The notes under the pieces: model-generated
What the model was told of the DNA's origin: nothing
The model's input: only the letters and a program-made list of their open reading frames with translations
The model's database searches: none
Position numbers and translations under genes: made by a program
Shown: positions 41,141 to 53,976 of the stretch, one piece after another
Layout of the letters: each line of letters starts with the position of its first letter
How positions within the stretch are numbered: position 1 is the stretch's first letter
From: Lolium rigidum
Taxonomy: Eukaryota > Streptophyta > Magnoliopsida > Poales > Poaceae
Length of the DNA stretch: 64,000 nt
Assembly (NCBI RefSeq): GCF_022539505.1
Contig: NC_061512.1
Coordinates: forward strand, 155,665,962-155,729,961
Reading direction: 5' to 3'

Positions 41141-42850
41141 AATCCTACCGTATGCTACTCCCAATCAATCGCCCCAATGACGCCCACATTCCTCCTCCAA
41201 GATGTGTTCCTCCCCAATCACCCAAAAGGACAGTGCTAGAAATCCTCCGGAGGCTCCAAACTTTCCAGCCTCCTGCTTGCATGCGTGACACGTGTCCACT
41301 TTTACCTAAAATCTTGATTTTGCTTCGTCGCAGCAAAAAACCTCCCGCTTTTGCTTCATTGAAGCAAAAAACGGTTCGACTAAAATAGAAGGAGAGTTGT
41401 GACTCGTTTAGACTTTGCTTCGTCGCAGCAAATAACCTTCCGCTTTTGCTTCATTGAAGAAAAAACGGTTCAAATGAAAATAAAAGAAGACTCGCTGGAG
41501 ACTCGTCAGAGCACCATACTTCACCGGATACCTTGCCGGAGACTTGCCGGAGACTTCATAGCAAAAAAATTATGCTATTGACGCTAAACCGGTCTCGCTA
41601 GAGACCTCGCTGGAGACATTGAAGCAACAATTTTATACTAAAGTAGCAAAACAACAGAACATTTGTAGCAAAAAAGTTATACTATAGTAGCATCGTCCAC
41701 TACTCATCAGAGACACTGTCGGAGACATTGTAGGACAAGAATTATACCGAAGTAGCAGAACCACATAACATTTGTAGCAAAATATTTATACTACTGTAGC
41801 ATCGAGAACTACACCTCGCCGGCGCACTGCTGGCAGCATTTCAACTCCAGCTGACAGCACCATGAGTGATCATTTCCAGCATCGCCGCTGACCTTTTGCA
41901 GCATCACCACTAACTATTGTCATCACCGCTGATAATTTGAAGCATCACCGCTAACTATTTACAGCAAGATAGCTCTTCTTTTGCAGCTCAACCGACCACC
42001 ATTCGCAGCATCGCCACTCTTTCTTTGAAGCCCTGCCGCCGCGCACCGCTCGCAGCATAGCAGTCCCTTTTTGCAGCTCCACAACCAACCACACGTAGCA
42101 GGAAGCCTTTGCAGCACTGTGCCGCCGCAAATCAAATCTAGTCGGCGCTGCCTCCTAGTGTGCGGGAATTAGGATCCTGCGCCATAACCTTTGTAGCACC
42201 GATGTGGGCGGTTTGCAGCAACACTTCTCTGAAGTTGTGGCACCTACAACACCACGGTCACATGATGAAAATCCACGAAGCTCTAGGATTGGAAGATGCA
42301 GGCCATGGCCGACGAGGTGCTGAGAAGTTGCGGCGGCCGGTGGGAGCTCTACGAGCCGGTGGGAAGCCCCAGACGTCCGGGGCGTGTCGCCGGCGGCGGA
42401 GCGTCTGGTAGGCTCGGGATCCAATGGTGGGGGTCGAGGTAGAGCCAGTAAGAAGAAGAAGAAAGGCACGTGGCCGGCTTCAGCGTGCGGCCCTCGGTGG
42501 CGCCGACCTCCGACGACCCCATGGAAGACCAGGGAGGGCCGCATGGTGGCGGCCGCGAGCGAGGAGAGTCGCCCGAAAGGGGGAGAAGAGAAGGTGGTGG
42601 GGGACAAGAGGAGGCGGCGAGATCCGGAGCAGGGCGACGGTCAAAGGGAGTGGACGGCGGCGGAGCTCGGTCCGGCGGCGGAGACTGTCGCGGTGGGCGC
42701 GTGCGCAGGCGGGGATTTGTTTTCTCGCGAGGAAGAAGGTAGGGGATAGGAGGAGGATGGTGGGCCTAGGCAGACACGCGTCCGTAGCTCGACCCGGAGG
42801 TTGCTACCGCTCGTAACCTCCGAGGGATAATAAGCATTTTCCCACCCAAA
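41141..42850. other. Unassigned repetitive stretch rich in GCAGC motifs
   Basis: 41310-41470 has two imperfect copies of a segment around tttgcttcgtcgcagcaaa. 41630-42130 has irregularly repeated tttgcagca/cagcatcgccgc phrases. 42340-42750 is strongly GC-rich with open frames on both strands. The organisation looks transposon-derived; no terminal repeats or protein domains were identified. Confidence 0.45.
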
Positions 42851-44469
42851 ACCTCCGCGCCGCCGACAATGGCCAAGCTGGGCGATGAATTGACCGACCC
42901 CATGCAGTGGCGGCGGCAAGCTGCCGGGAAAAACTGGGCTGCCGCCTTTCCAGTCCCGAAGTACAACATCAAGGAATCACCTCCGCCTTTCCAGTCCCGG
43001 AGTACAACACCAGGCAGGGACTCGCCGCCGTAGCCCGTCTCCCTGCGCCAGGGACACGCCGCTATCGTCCACCTTCCCACCAGGGACTCGCCACCGTCGA
43101 CGCATGTCTGCACCACCAGGGAGTCGCCGAGACCCTAAACCCGACGCACACTGCCCGCTCCAGGAGATCGACGAGCTCTCGTGGTGGCACATCATCACCT
43201 TCTGCCATGGCGCCCCCTTCTCTCTCTCAGGTAAATCCAAATCGGGTTTAGCAAATCTGCAGCAGTCAAATCATTTACCATGTGTTTTGATTTGTTTTTT
43301 GCAGTGACATTTGATCACTAGATGCAGACGAATTGAAGCATGGTGTATGTATTTTTTGTCATTAGTCAAGTGTACCACGGCATTTGAATTTTGTAGAAGA
43401 GGTAAGCATATACAACTAGAAGAATATAAGATTTTCATGGGTGCCAGGGTCACAGCAAGCGTACCACTGCATTTTGTGTATAACTGTAGCAACCGAGTTC
43501 TAGATTGTGAGACTTGGACAATTAGCTACGTTTCCAAAAGAAAAAGGATCGACACCTTATACGTTTATTTTTCATCTGTTACGCAGTCGTAAATGGTACA
43601 AGATGTTAATTTACTAGATAAATCCATGTTCAACTATATCATGTAAGGCTATATGACGGCTCTGCATCCCAAACATGCAGTTCCTTTTAAATTCCGTGTG
43701 ATGTATATTCTATAATTGTAGATACCCATGGATTGGATAATGGTGGAGGTGTTTTAATACAATGAACAATTGTTGAACATGACTCCTCGACAAATCAATT
43801 AGTGTTATACCCACATTTGTATCATTATACTGTGTCCATTGTCCGGCATGCCTGAAAATAGCCAAAAAGGGATGCATTCCATTATGAATACATCCTTTGT
43901 CTCTTTTAAGCATAACATTTCTTGTACCCCATCATCACAAAGTTGGCTTCTTATGCAGTCCAGGAGTTGTTTACTTTTAGACAATTACATGAGGCACCCC
44001 TGAATTGTGATCTCATTTCTACATCCACTGCATGTTGAAAAATTGACCAAATCCTTCAACAGGAAGCAAGGAGATATATAATCAACACTATCGAAGCTAC
44101 AACATTGATAAAATATGGATGGATGATATTTTTCCCCTGTTGTCTATATCTCAGGAATTGGTAAGTATCTTCTATTCAATCATCTTATGTTGCACAATCC
44201 ACATATTTGCTTGTTCCTTGGTCAAGTATATATAGTCCCTCCATGTTGATCTAAAAAACGTATGTCTCGGTCGCTACATTGCAGCTAATGAGGCCTGATC
44301 TACAAAAGAAATCTTAGTCTCCGTTTTTATATGAGTAGCAGAGTAGGAGTCCTTGAAGATGCTAATTTATTGTCTTAATTTAAATACTTATAATGGCTAG
44401 ATAGCACACTTCTTCTAACCGATGTAGCTGCAGATGTTTATCTGCTTTGTAATATTGTATGGGTGCAGG
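42851..44469. other. Unassigned, possible gene fragment at 42869-43330
   Basis: An ATG at 42869 opens a short frame (MAKLGDELTDPMQW). Around 43230-43303 there is an intron-like ctcag|gtaaat ... tttttgcag pair. The internal duplication cctttccagtcccg(a/g)agtacaaca occurs near 42947 and 42988. A weak agtccctcca motif at 44235 hints at a decayed MITE. Nothing conclusive. Confidence 0.3.
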
Positions 44470-44908
44470 TGCGGTAGTTCGTGATCATTTAGGGAACCGT
44501 CTTGCGGCCAACAGACAGACTTCTGACCGGATCACGTCTCCTACTAGCTGAAGCAATGTCATTGTGGCATGCTCTCACCTTTGCTTTGGATATTGGGTTT
44601 GACAAACTGATTATTTCCTCTGACTTCAGACTATTATCTCCACGGTGCTTGCATCGGAGCCTGATAGATCATCAATAGCTCCAGTGGTCCAATATATTAA
44701 GGTGAAGGCTCCATCATTTGCAGATATCTGCTTTACTCATGTTTATCAAGTATGTAATGTTGTTGCTTATGTTCTCGCGCAGTCTGCGGTTCATGAATCT
44801 AGCGTTGTATGGATAGGCTAACTGCCTGATTGCATCTGACATCTCGTTTGTACTGAACCCATTGTTTATGATTAATAAAGCATTGGCTTATTCTCAGTCA
44901 AAAAAAGT
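44470..44908 (+). pseudogene. LINE RNase H domain and 3' end, decayed
   Basis: In mixed plus-strand frames the RVT_3-type RNase H domain is visible: GAVVRDHLGNRLAANRQT near 44470, then IKVKAPSFADICFTHVYQ near 44700-44755 followed by NVVAYVLAQSA. Then comes the typical LINE ending (ttatgattaataaagc...) with an A7 tail at 44901-44907. It has internal stops. No clear target duplication found. Confidence 0.75.
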
Positions 44909-45368
44909 ACCTGCACATGTTAGTGCAATTAGCTTTTCTGAGGTGTTAGGTTTCCAATGTATTTATAGAGTTTAGTCTGGCGTAGCATAGGTATAGATTA
45001 ATGTACTAACAACATGTGTTCCATGTACCTTGGCCTATGCAATGGTTGAGTACAGATTTTTGACTTGTTGCCATGTGCACAAGTTCTTGAAGTTGTTTTG
45101 AGCATTGTGTGTCACACTAGATACTAATTTTCGAAATTTGGTGGCTACATGAAAGTTGTAAGCTATGACACTCATTTTTTTTGTTTATTGGACATCAAAG
45201 TCTGATCATCAAAAATTTGATTTGAATGTCCACTTTTCTTTGAGTTTCTACATCACACAAGATGAGCATAAAAATAATGGAAAGCCTTTTGTTTTTAGGA
45301 GCTATATGTAACTTTTCTCTTTGTATCAGTTTCATGATATTTCCAGCTATTTATTGCATTATACTTTG
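44909..45368. other. AT-rich intergenic, nothing recognised
   Basis: No coding or repeat feature that I can support. Confidence 0.5.
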
Positions 45369-45558
45369 GTTGGTTACAGTGGCGGCACCAGGAATGCAAG
45401 TCTATGATGTCATTTGAAATCAGGGGTGTCAAATACATGTGTTTTTACTAATTTTATAGTATTTTTTTCTATGATTGACTTGTATACAAAGGATTTATCC
45501 AAATCTTGTGGTCAATTGACCACGCAGGTCTCAACTTGGCTTTGCCACTGGTTGGTTA
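45369..45558. mobile_element. hAT-type MITE, 174 bp, perfect 8-bp target duplication
   Basis: gttggtta occurs at 45369-45376 and 45551-45558, immediately outside ends CAGTGGCGGCACCAGG (45377) and, inverted, CAGTGGCAAAGCCAAG (45550). CAGTGGC...AGCCA ends with an 8-bp duplication are typical of plant hAT MITEs. No coding capacity. Confidence 0.85.
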
Positions 45559-46588
45559 TGCATATGCTAAAAGGTCTTGAGAGAGAGCTTCAAGTAGATG
45601 TTATTGCTAGGCTACACATGGGGATTAGCCCATTTGATGTTGAACAGATCCTGATAATTCAGATATGAAATTCTTGTTTCCTTTTATTTTGGTTATTGTG
45701 AAACTTAAATCTAATTAATATGCAGTCTATCGTGAAGCACTTCGCATGCATATCTGAATTTTTCTATAGATATTTAGTTGTGTGGTTCCTCGGCAGTTGT
45801 TCCATGCTTTCAGCCTATTGGATGTGAGGGTGAAGTTGGTATGTTTATTCTTTTCTTTCTTATTTCTATTATTTTTCCTCTCAGCTAGGCTTTTCTACAG
45901 TTGGTCCTGGTATGATTTTACATTGAAACCGTAGGGGAATCCCCTATGGTATGTTTTTTCATATTATAAATATGTAAACAAGAGACTTCTACTATCCTTT
46001 ATCAGAACTTGGTGGGCAATGGTACAATACATACGGACACAGGAGAAGGAGAAGCAACTCCCTCTTGGGTTTCTACTCTCTGACCGGTATTGAATTATTT
46101 ATGCATATAGTGCTGCTGCAGAGCGTGTGCTGCAAGAGGAGAACAAGCATGTCTTGATGTGTGAGTGGTTGCAGTGGGAAGAGAAGACGACATGGCATTC
46201 GGCGGGGAGATTAGAAAAAAAAAGGGGGAGAGAAAGACAGTGAGAGAGAGACGGTGATTCGCGCTTCTTATATATGCAAGCTTATTTTTATTGTTTGTTG
46301 AAACATAATATTTTGATGTTGGTGAAGATGAGCAGCCTACCACTCCCGTGACTACAAGCTAGAAGAATCAAAAAAAATATCTTTTCATCCCTAGTATGAA
46401 AATAAGTCGAATGAGACAAAAGGATATTGTTAGCACATAATACTATAAAATAACTGCAGAAGATTTTGTACTAAATTAGTACCAAATCACCAATACTTAT
46501 TATAGATTGGAGTAATAATTTAATTACAGTGTACTATGTATATTATCGGACTTATTTTTAAATTTTATGTCAAGTAGCGGTAGCAACA
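45559..46588. other. Non-coding, probably interior of a Helitron
   Basis: AT-rich, including a purine-rich tract 46205-46250. It lies upstream of the Helitron 3' end at 46621; the 5' end of that element was not identified. Confidence 0.35.
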
Positions 46589-46621
46589 AGTAGCCGTAGC
46601 AACGCACGGGCATTCAACTAG
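46589..46621 (+). mobile_element. Helitron 3' terminus
   Basis: tagccgtagcaacgcacgggcattcaactag ends in CTAG at 46618-46621 followed by T. A short CCGT/ACGG hairpin lies just upstream, and the cgcacgggcat phrase is shared with the Helitron ending at 28830. The matching 5' end was not found with confidence. Confidence 0.7.
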
Positions 46622-46876
46622 TTAAACAAAAGTTTAAGTATCACAGGATGCCATTTATGCGCGCGCCACGACGAGATGTCATGCATGCATATGCTAGCCC
46701 CGATTCAGGCGCGTTCAGCGACGTCGCACCACAACTATTAAAGCAGATGCTACGTGGATGCTCAAAAAAGTAGATGCTTTGTCATTGAAACGAAGCAACA
46801 CGGTGAGGAGGTGGGAGACCGTAGTCATCCACATTGCCATGTTGCCACTGTTATCATCAAGCCGCGTCCCAACCCC

Positions 46877-46888
46877 TCTATTTAAACG
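46877..46888 (+). promoter_or_regulatory. TATA box of the gene split by LTR retrotransposons
   Basis: TCTATTTAAACG at 46877-46888, followed by a C/A-rich leader (46910-46979) that continues, after the Copia insertion, as gctagaagcc from 55769. Expected transcription start near 46910. Confidence 0.5.
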
Positions 46889-46979
46889 GGTGAAACTGAA
46901 GCACCAAAGCACTCACCAAGTCCAGATCTAGCAAAGCTAAACCGTAGCCTTCCTCTTCTTCTTCCTCAAACCCTATAGG

Positions 46980-48759
46980 TGTTGGAGATATGCCCAAGAG
47001 GCAATAATAAAAGTGGTTATTATATATCTTTATGTTTATGATAAATGTTTATATACCATGCTATAATTGTATTAACCGAAACATTGATACATGTGTGATA
47101 TGTAAACAACAAAGAGTCCCTAGTATGCCTCTTAACTAGCTTGTTGATTAATGGATGATTAGTTTCATAATCATGAACATTGGATGTTATTAATAACAAG
47201 GTTATATCATTGTATGAATGATGTAATGGATACACCCATATTAAGCGTAGCATAAGATCTCGTCATTAAGTTATTTGCTATAAGCTTTCGATACACATTT
47301 ACCTAGTCCTTATGACCATGAGATCATGTAAATCACTTATACCGGAAAGGTACTTTGATTACACCAAACGCCACTGCGTAAATGGGTGGTTATAAAGGTG
47401 GGATTAAGTATCCGGAAAGTATGAGTTGAGGCATATGGATCAACAGTGGGATTTGTCCATCCCGATGACGGATAGATATACTCCGGGCCCTCTCGGTGGA
47501 ATGTCGTCTAATGTCTTGCAAGCATATGAATAAGTTCATAAGAGACCACATACCACGGTACGAGTAAAGAGTACTTGTCGGAGACGAGGTTGAACAAGGT
47601 ATAGAGTGATACCGAAGATCAAACCTCGGACAAGTAAAATATCGCGAGACAAAGGGAATTGGTATTGTATGTGAATGGTTCATTCGATCACTAAAGTCAT
47701 CGTTGAATATGTGGGAGCCATTATGGATCTCCGGATCCCGCTATTGGTTATTGGTCGGAGTGAGTACTCAACCATGTCCGCATAGTTCACGAACCGTAGG
47801 GTGACACACTTAAAGTTGGATGTTGAAATGGTAGTATTTGAATATGGAATGGAGTTCGAATATTTGTTCGGAGTCCCGGATGAGATCCCGGACATCACGA
47901 GGAGTTCCGGAATGGTCCGGAGAATAAGATTCATATATAGGATGTCATTTTATGTGAATTAAAATGTCGTGGAAGGTTCTATGGAAGGTTCTAGAAGGTT
48001 CTAGAAAAGTCCGGAAGAAACCACCAAGGAAGGTGGAGTCCACATGGGACTCCACCTCCATGGCCGGCCAACCCTAGTGGGGGAGGAGTCCCAAGTGGAC
48101 TCCCCCTTAGGGGGCCGGCCACCCCCACATGGGAGGTGGAACTCCCACCTTGGTGGGAGTCCTAGCTTGGCTAGGTTTCCCCTCCTATGGAAGGTTTTTG
48201 GTTCGGGTCTTATTCGAAGACTTGGACACCACCTCTTGGGGTTCCACCTATATAATGAGGGGCCAAGGGAGGGGGCCGGCCACCCCAAGACCACAACCTG
48301 GCCGCCCCCTTGAGTGGCCGGCCACCCCCTCCCAAACCCTAGCCGCCCCCTCTCCTCCATAGCTCCCGCGTGCTTTAGCGAAGCTCCGCCGGAGTTCTCC
48401 ACCGCCACCGACACCACGCCGTCGTGCTCGTCGGATTCAAGAGGAGCTACTACTTCCGCTGCCCGCCGGAACGGGAGGTGGACGTCGTCTTCATCAACAA
48501 CCGAACGTGTGACCGAGTACGGAGGTGCTGCCCGTTCGTGGCGCCGGAACCGATCGTGATCAAGATCTTCTACGCGCTTTTGCAAGCGGCAAGTGAACGT
48601 CTACCGCAGCAACAAGAGCCTCATCTTGTAGGCTTTGGAATCTCTTCAAGGGTGAGACTCGATACCCCCTCGTTGCTACCGTCTTCTAGATTGCAGCTTG
48701 GCTTGGATTGCGTGTTCGCGGTAGGAAAATTTTTGTTTTCTATGCAACGTTATCCTACA
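46980..48759 (+). repeat. 5' LTR of the Copia element
   Basis: 1,780 bp beginning TGTTGGAG and ending CCTACA. Nearly identical to 53977-55763. Confidence 0.95.
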
Positions 48760-49955
48760 GTGGTATCGAGCCGTGTCTATGCATAGATGGTTGCACGAGT
48801 AGAACACAATGGTTTTGTGGGCGTTGATGCTCTTGTTATCTTTAGTTGAGTACTTTGCATCTTTATGGCATAGTGGGATGAAGCGGCTCGGACTAACTTT
48901 ACATGACCGCGTTCATGAGACTTGTTCCTCGTTCGACATGCAACTTGTATTGCATAAGAGGCTTTGCGGGTGTCTGTCTCTCCTACTATAGTAAAGATTC
49001 AATTCACTTTTCTATTGACAACATTAGTATCAACGTTGTGGTTCATGTTCGTAGGTAGATTAGATCTATATCGAAAGCCCTAAACCACGTAAAATATGCA
49101 AACCAAATTAGAGAGCGTCTAACTTGTTTTTGCAGGGTTTGGTGATGTGATATGGCCATAATGTGATGATGAATATGTATGAGATGATCATTATTGTATT
49201 GTGGCAACCGGCAAGAGCCTTATGGTTGTCTTTAAATTTCATGTTGAGTAGTATTTCAAGGTAGTTGTAATAGTTGCTACATGGAGGACAATCATGAAGA
49301 CGGCGCCATTGACCTTGACGCTACGCCGATGATGATGGAGATCATGCCCGAAGATGATGGAGATCATGTCCGTGCTTTGGAGATGAAGATCAAAGGCGCA
49401 AAGACAAAAGGGCCATATCATATCACATATGAACTGCATGTGATGTTAATCCTTTTATGCATCTTATTTTGCTTAGATCGCGACGGTAGCATTATAAGAT
49501 GATCCCTCACTAAAATCTCAAGATAATAAAGAGTTCATCCTTAGTAGCACCGTTGCCAAGACTTGTCGTTTCGAAGCATCTCGTGATGATCGGGTGTGAT
49601 AGAATCAACAAGTGCATACAATGGGTGCAAGCCAGTTTTGCACATGCGGATACTAAGGTGGCCTTGACGAGCCTAGCATGTACGGACATGGTCTCGGAAC
49701 ACGTGATACCGAAAGGTAGAGCATGAATCATATGATTGATATGATGAACACTTTGAGTGTTCGCCATTGAAATTACACCTTGTCTCGTGATGATCGGACT
49801 ATGGTGTGGTGGATTTGGTTCGTGTGATCACTAAGACAATGCGAGGGATATTGTTTTGAGTGGGAGTTCACCTAGATTTTTAATTATGTTGAATTAAAAT
49901 TTGAACTCAATTTGTCATAAACTTAGTCTAAACTATTGCAAATATATGTTGTAGA
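48760..49955 (+). other. Untranslated leader of the Copia element
   Basis: Region from the primer-binding site to the gag ATG at 49959. Short frames here are not considered coding. Confidence 0.6.
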
Positions 49956-49958
49956 GAT

Positions 49959-52900
49959 GGCGTCCCCAATCAATTTTAACCAGTTCCTAGAGAAAGAAAA
50001 GCTTAAGAGCAACGGTAGCAACTTCACCGACCGGTTCCGTCATGTGAGGATTTTCCTCTCGGCGGAAATCTGCAATATGTGCTTGATGCACCGCTAGGTG
50101 ACCCTCCTGCGAAACCGAAACCGATGAAGTAAAAGCTGTTTACGAGACTCGGAAAACTCGGTACTCTCAAGTTCGGTGTGCCATCCTGTGCGATCCGGAA
50201 TCCGATCTTCAAAAACGTTTTGAGCACCACGATCCTCATGAGTTGATGAATGAGCTGAAAGCTATTTTTGAGACTCATGCGGCCGTGGAATGCTATGAAG
50301 CATCGAAACATTTCTTCAGCTGTATGATGGAAGAAGGCAGCTCCATTAGTGAGCACATGCTCGCCATGACCAGGCATGCGAAGAAACTCAGTGACTTGGG
50401 AATAGTGATTCCTAACAGACTGGGGATTAATCGTGTCCTTCAATCACTGCCACCAAGTTACAAGAACTTTGTGATGAACTACAATATGAAGAACATGAAC
50501 AAGGAGTTACCTGAACTCTTTGGCATGCTAAAAGCTGCTGAGATTGAGATCAAGAAAGAGCACCAAGTGTTGATGGTCAACAAGACCACCAGTTTCAAGA
50601 AACAGGGCAAGTCTAAGGGAAAATTCAAAAAGGGTGGCAAGAAAGCTGCCACGCCTCCTATGAAACCTAAGAACGGCCCTAAGCCTGATGCTGAGTGCTA
50701 TTACTGCAAGGAGAAGGGACACCTGGAAGCGTAATTGCTCCAAGTATTTGGCGGATCCGAAGAGCGGCCTTGTCAAGAAGAAGAAAGAAGGTATATCCGA
50801 TATACATGTTATAGATGTTTATCTCAATCGGTTCTCGTTCTAGTACCCGGGTATTTGATACTGGTTCGGTTGCTCATATTTGTAACTCGAAACAGGAACT
50901 AAAGAATAAACGAAGACTACCGAAAGATGAAGTGACGATGCGCGTTGGAAATGGATCCAAAGTCGATGTGATCGCTCGTCGGCACACTTCCTCTACATCT
51001 ACCTTCGGGATTAGTTTTAAGCCTAAATAATTGTTATTTTGTACCCGCGTTGAGCATGAACATTATATCCGGATCTTGTTTAATGCAAGACGGTTATTCA
51101 TTCAAGTCCGAGAATAATGGTTGTTCTATTTTTATGAATAATATCTTTTATGGTCGAGCACCCGAAAAGAATGGCTTATTTCTCGTTAGATCTCGATAGT
51201 AGTGATACGCATATACATAACATTGATGCTAAGCGAATTAAATTGAATGATAATTCTACTTATATGTGGCACCGTCGTCTTGGTCATATTGGAGTGAAGC
51301 GCATGAAGAAACTCCATACCGATGGATTACTTGAATCACTTGACTTTGAGTCACTTGATAGATGCGAAGCATGTCTAATGGGAAAAATGACTAAGACTCC
51401 ATTTTCTCGGAATGATGGAGCGAGCTACAGACTTATTGGAAATCATACATACCGATGTGTGCGGACCAATGAGTGTAGCATCGCGCGGTGGTTATCGTTA
51501 TGTTCTAACCTTCACAGATGATCTGAGTAGATATGGGTATATCTATTTCATGAAACATAAATCCAAAACTTTTGAGAAGTTTAAGGAATTCCAAAGTGAA
51601 GTAGAAAATCAACGTAACAAGAAGATTAAATTTCTACGATCTGATCGCGGAGGTGAATATCTGAGTTATGAGTTTGGCATGCATTTAAAGAAATGCGGAA
51701 TACTTTCACAATTGACACCGCCGGGAACACCACAACGAAACGGTGTGTCCGAACGTCGTAATCGAACTCTCTTAGATATGGTTCGTTCTATGATGTCTCT
51801 TGCTGATTTGCCGTTATCATTTTGGAGTTATGCATTAGAGACAGCCGCATTCACTTTAAATAGAGCACCATCAAAATCCGTAGAAACGACACCGTATGAA
51901 TTATGGTTTAATAAGAAACCTAAGTCTGTCGTTCCTTAAAGTTTGGGGTTGCGAAGCCTATGTAAAAAAGTTACAACCGGACAAGCTAGAACCCAAAGCG
52001 GAGAAATGCGTCTTCATAGGATACCCTAAGGAAACTATAGGGTACACTTTCTATCACAGATCCGAAGGCAAAATCTTTGTTGCTAAGAACGGAACCTTTC
52101 TTGAGAAAGAATTTCTCACTAAAGAAGTGACTTGGAAGAAAAGTAGAACTCGATGAGATTGATGAATCTATACTCGTTGATCGAGTAGCGCAGATACGGA
52201 AGTTGTACTCGTACCGCCTACACCGGCAACGAGAGGAAGCTAATGATAATGATCATGAAACTTCGAACGAGGAAACTACCGAACCTCGCAGATCGACAAG
52301 GGAACGTGCCACTCCCGATTGGTATGATCCTTGTCTAAATGTCATGATTGTGGATAACAATGATGAGGACCCTGCGACGTATGAAGAAGCGATGATGAGC
52401 CCAGATTCCAACAAATGGCAAGAAGCCATGAAATCCGAAATGGGATCCATGTATGATAACCAAGTATGGACTTTGGTAGACTTACTCGATAGCCGCAAGG
52501 CTGTCGAGAATAAATGGATCTTCAAAAGAAAAACAGATGCTGATGGTAATATTACTGTCTATAAAGCTCGACTTGTCGCAAAGGGTTTCCGACAAATTCA
52601 AGGTGTTGACTACGATGAGACTTTCTCACCGGTAGCGAAGCTAAAATCTGTGAGGATTTTGTTAGCAATAGCTGCATTTTTCGATTATGAGATTTGACAG
52701 ATGGATGTCAAAACGGCGTTCCTTAATGGAGACATTGAGGAAGAGTTGTATATGGTACAACCCAAAGGTTTTGTCGATCCTAAAAATGCTGACAAAGTAT
52801 GCAAACTTCAGCGTTCAATCTATGGACTGAAGCAAGCATCAAGAAGTTGGAACCGACGCTTTGATAAGGTGATCAAAGACTTCGGGTTTATACAGTGCCA

Positions 52901-53956
52901 TGGAGAGGCCTGTATCTACAAGAAAGTGAGTGGGAGCTCGTAGCGTTCCCGATATTATATGTAGATGACATATTATTAATTGGGAATGATATAGAACTAT
53001 TAAGCAGATGTAAAAGGTTATTTGAATAACAGTTTTTCAATGAAAGACCTTGGTGAAGCATCGTATATATTAGGCATCAAGATTTATAGAGATAGATCAA
53101 GACGCCTAATAGGGCTATCACAGAGTACATACTCGGACAAGATTCTAAAGAAGTTTAGAATGGACGAAAGTAAGAAAGGGTTTTTACCTATGTTACCGGG
53201 CAAGGTCTTGAGTAAGACTCAAGGACCGGCTACGGCAGAAGAAAGAGAAAGGATGAGTCGGATCCCCTATGCTTCGGCAGATGAGGCTCTATTATGTATG
53301 CCATGCTATGTACAAGACCGGATATAGCACATGCCGTTAGTTTGACTAGCGGATATCAAAGTGATCCAGGAATGGAACACTCGGACAGCGGTCAAGAATA
53401 TCCTGAAATACTTGAAAAGAACTAAGGATATGTTTCTTTGTTATGGAGGTGACCAAGAGCTCGTTGTAACAAGTTACACCGATGCAAGTTGGAACACCGA
53501 TCCTGATGACTCTAAGTCACAATCTGGGTACGTGTTTATATTGAATGGTGCTGCAATGAAGCCGGGCAAGCTCGAAGCGATGCACGGTGGCGAAGTCTTC
53601 AACGGAATCGAGTACATAGCGGCTTCGAGGCTTCATCAGAAGCGGTATGGATGAAGAGGTTCATTGTAGAGCTCGGTGTGGTTCCTAGTGCATTGGACCC
53701 ATTAATCATTTACTGTGATAACATGGGTGCCATCGCCAATGCACAAGAGCCAAGGTCACACAAGAGGCTGAAGCATATCAAGCTGCGTTACCACTCGATT
53801 CGCGAGTACATCGAAGATGGAGAAGTAAAGATTTGCAAAGTACACACCGATCTGAATGTAGCAGATCCGTTGACTAAAGCTCTCCCTAGGGCAAAGCATG
53901 ACCAACACCGAATGCCATGGGTGTTAGGTTCCTTACAATGTAATCTAGATTATTGA
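49959..53956 (+). pseudogene. Copia gag-pol polyprotein, multiply frameshifted
   Basis: Domain order gag, protease, integrase, reverse transcriptase, RNase H identifies Copia. Gag begins at ATG 49959 and ends in a zinc knuckle near 50697-50735, interrupted by a frame change after its Cys-Cys-His part. The protease DTG is at 50857-50865. The GAG pre-integrase HHCC region is at 51265-51385 and the integrase core at 51430-51940. RT runs from about 52460, with an in-frame stop at 52696-52698 and the YVDD catalytic motif at 52958-52969. RNase H lies at about 53450-53950. Frame changes also occur near 50080, 51030, 51940, 52150, 52940 and 53300-53650. It cannot make a working polyprotein; any mobility would need proteins supplied in trans. 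Confidence 0.93.
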
Positions 53957-53976
53957 CTCTAGTGCAAGTGGGAGAC

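Noticed and set aside
42155..43251. GC-rich frames of 80-150 codons on both strands
   Set aside because: No recognisable domain, conflicting frames and repetitive composition; not supportable as genes.
45988..46621. tctactatcc at 45988 as the 5' end of the Helitron ending at 46621
   Set aside because: It follows a T rather than an A and matches the Helitron start only weakly.
48001..48786. Open frames in the Copia LTRs (duplicated near 55212-55967)
   Set aside because: They lie inside the LTR and are repeated in the other LTR; the part beyond 55763 belongs to the interrupted host gene.
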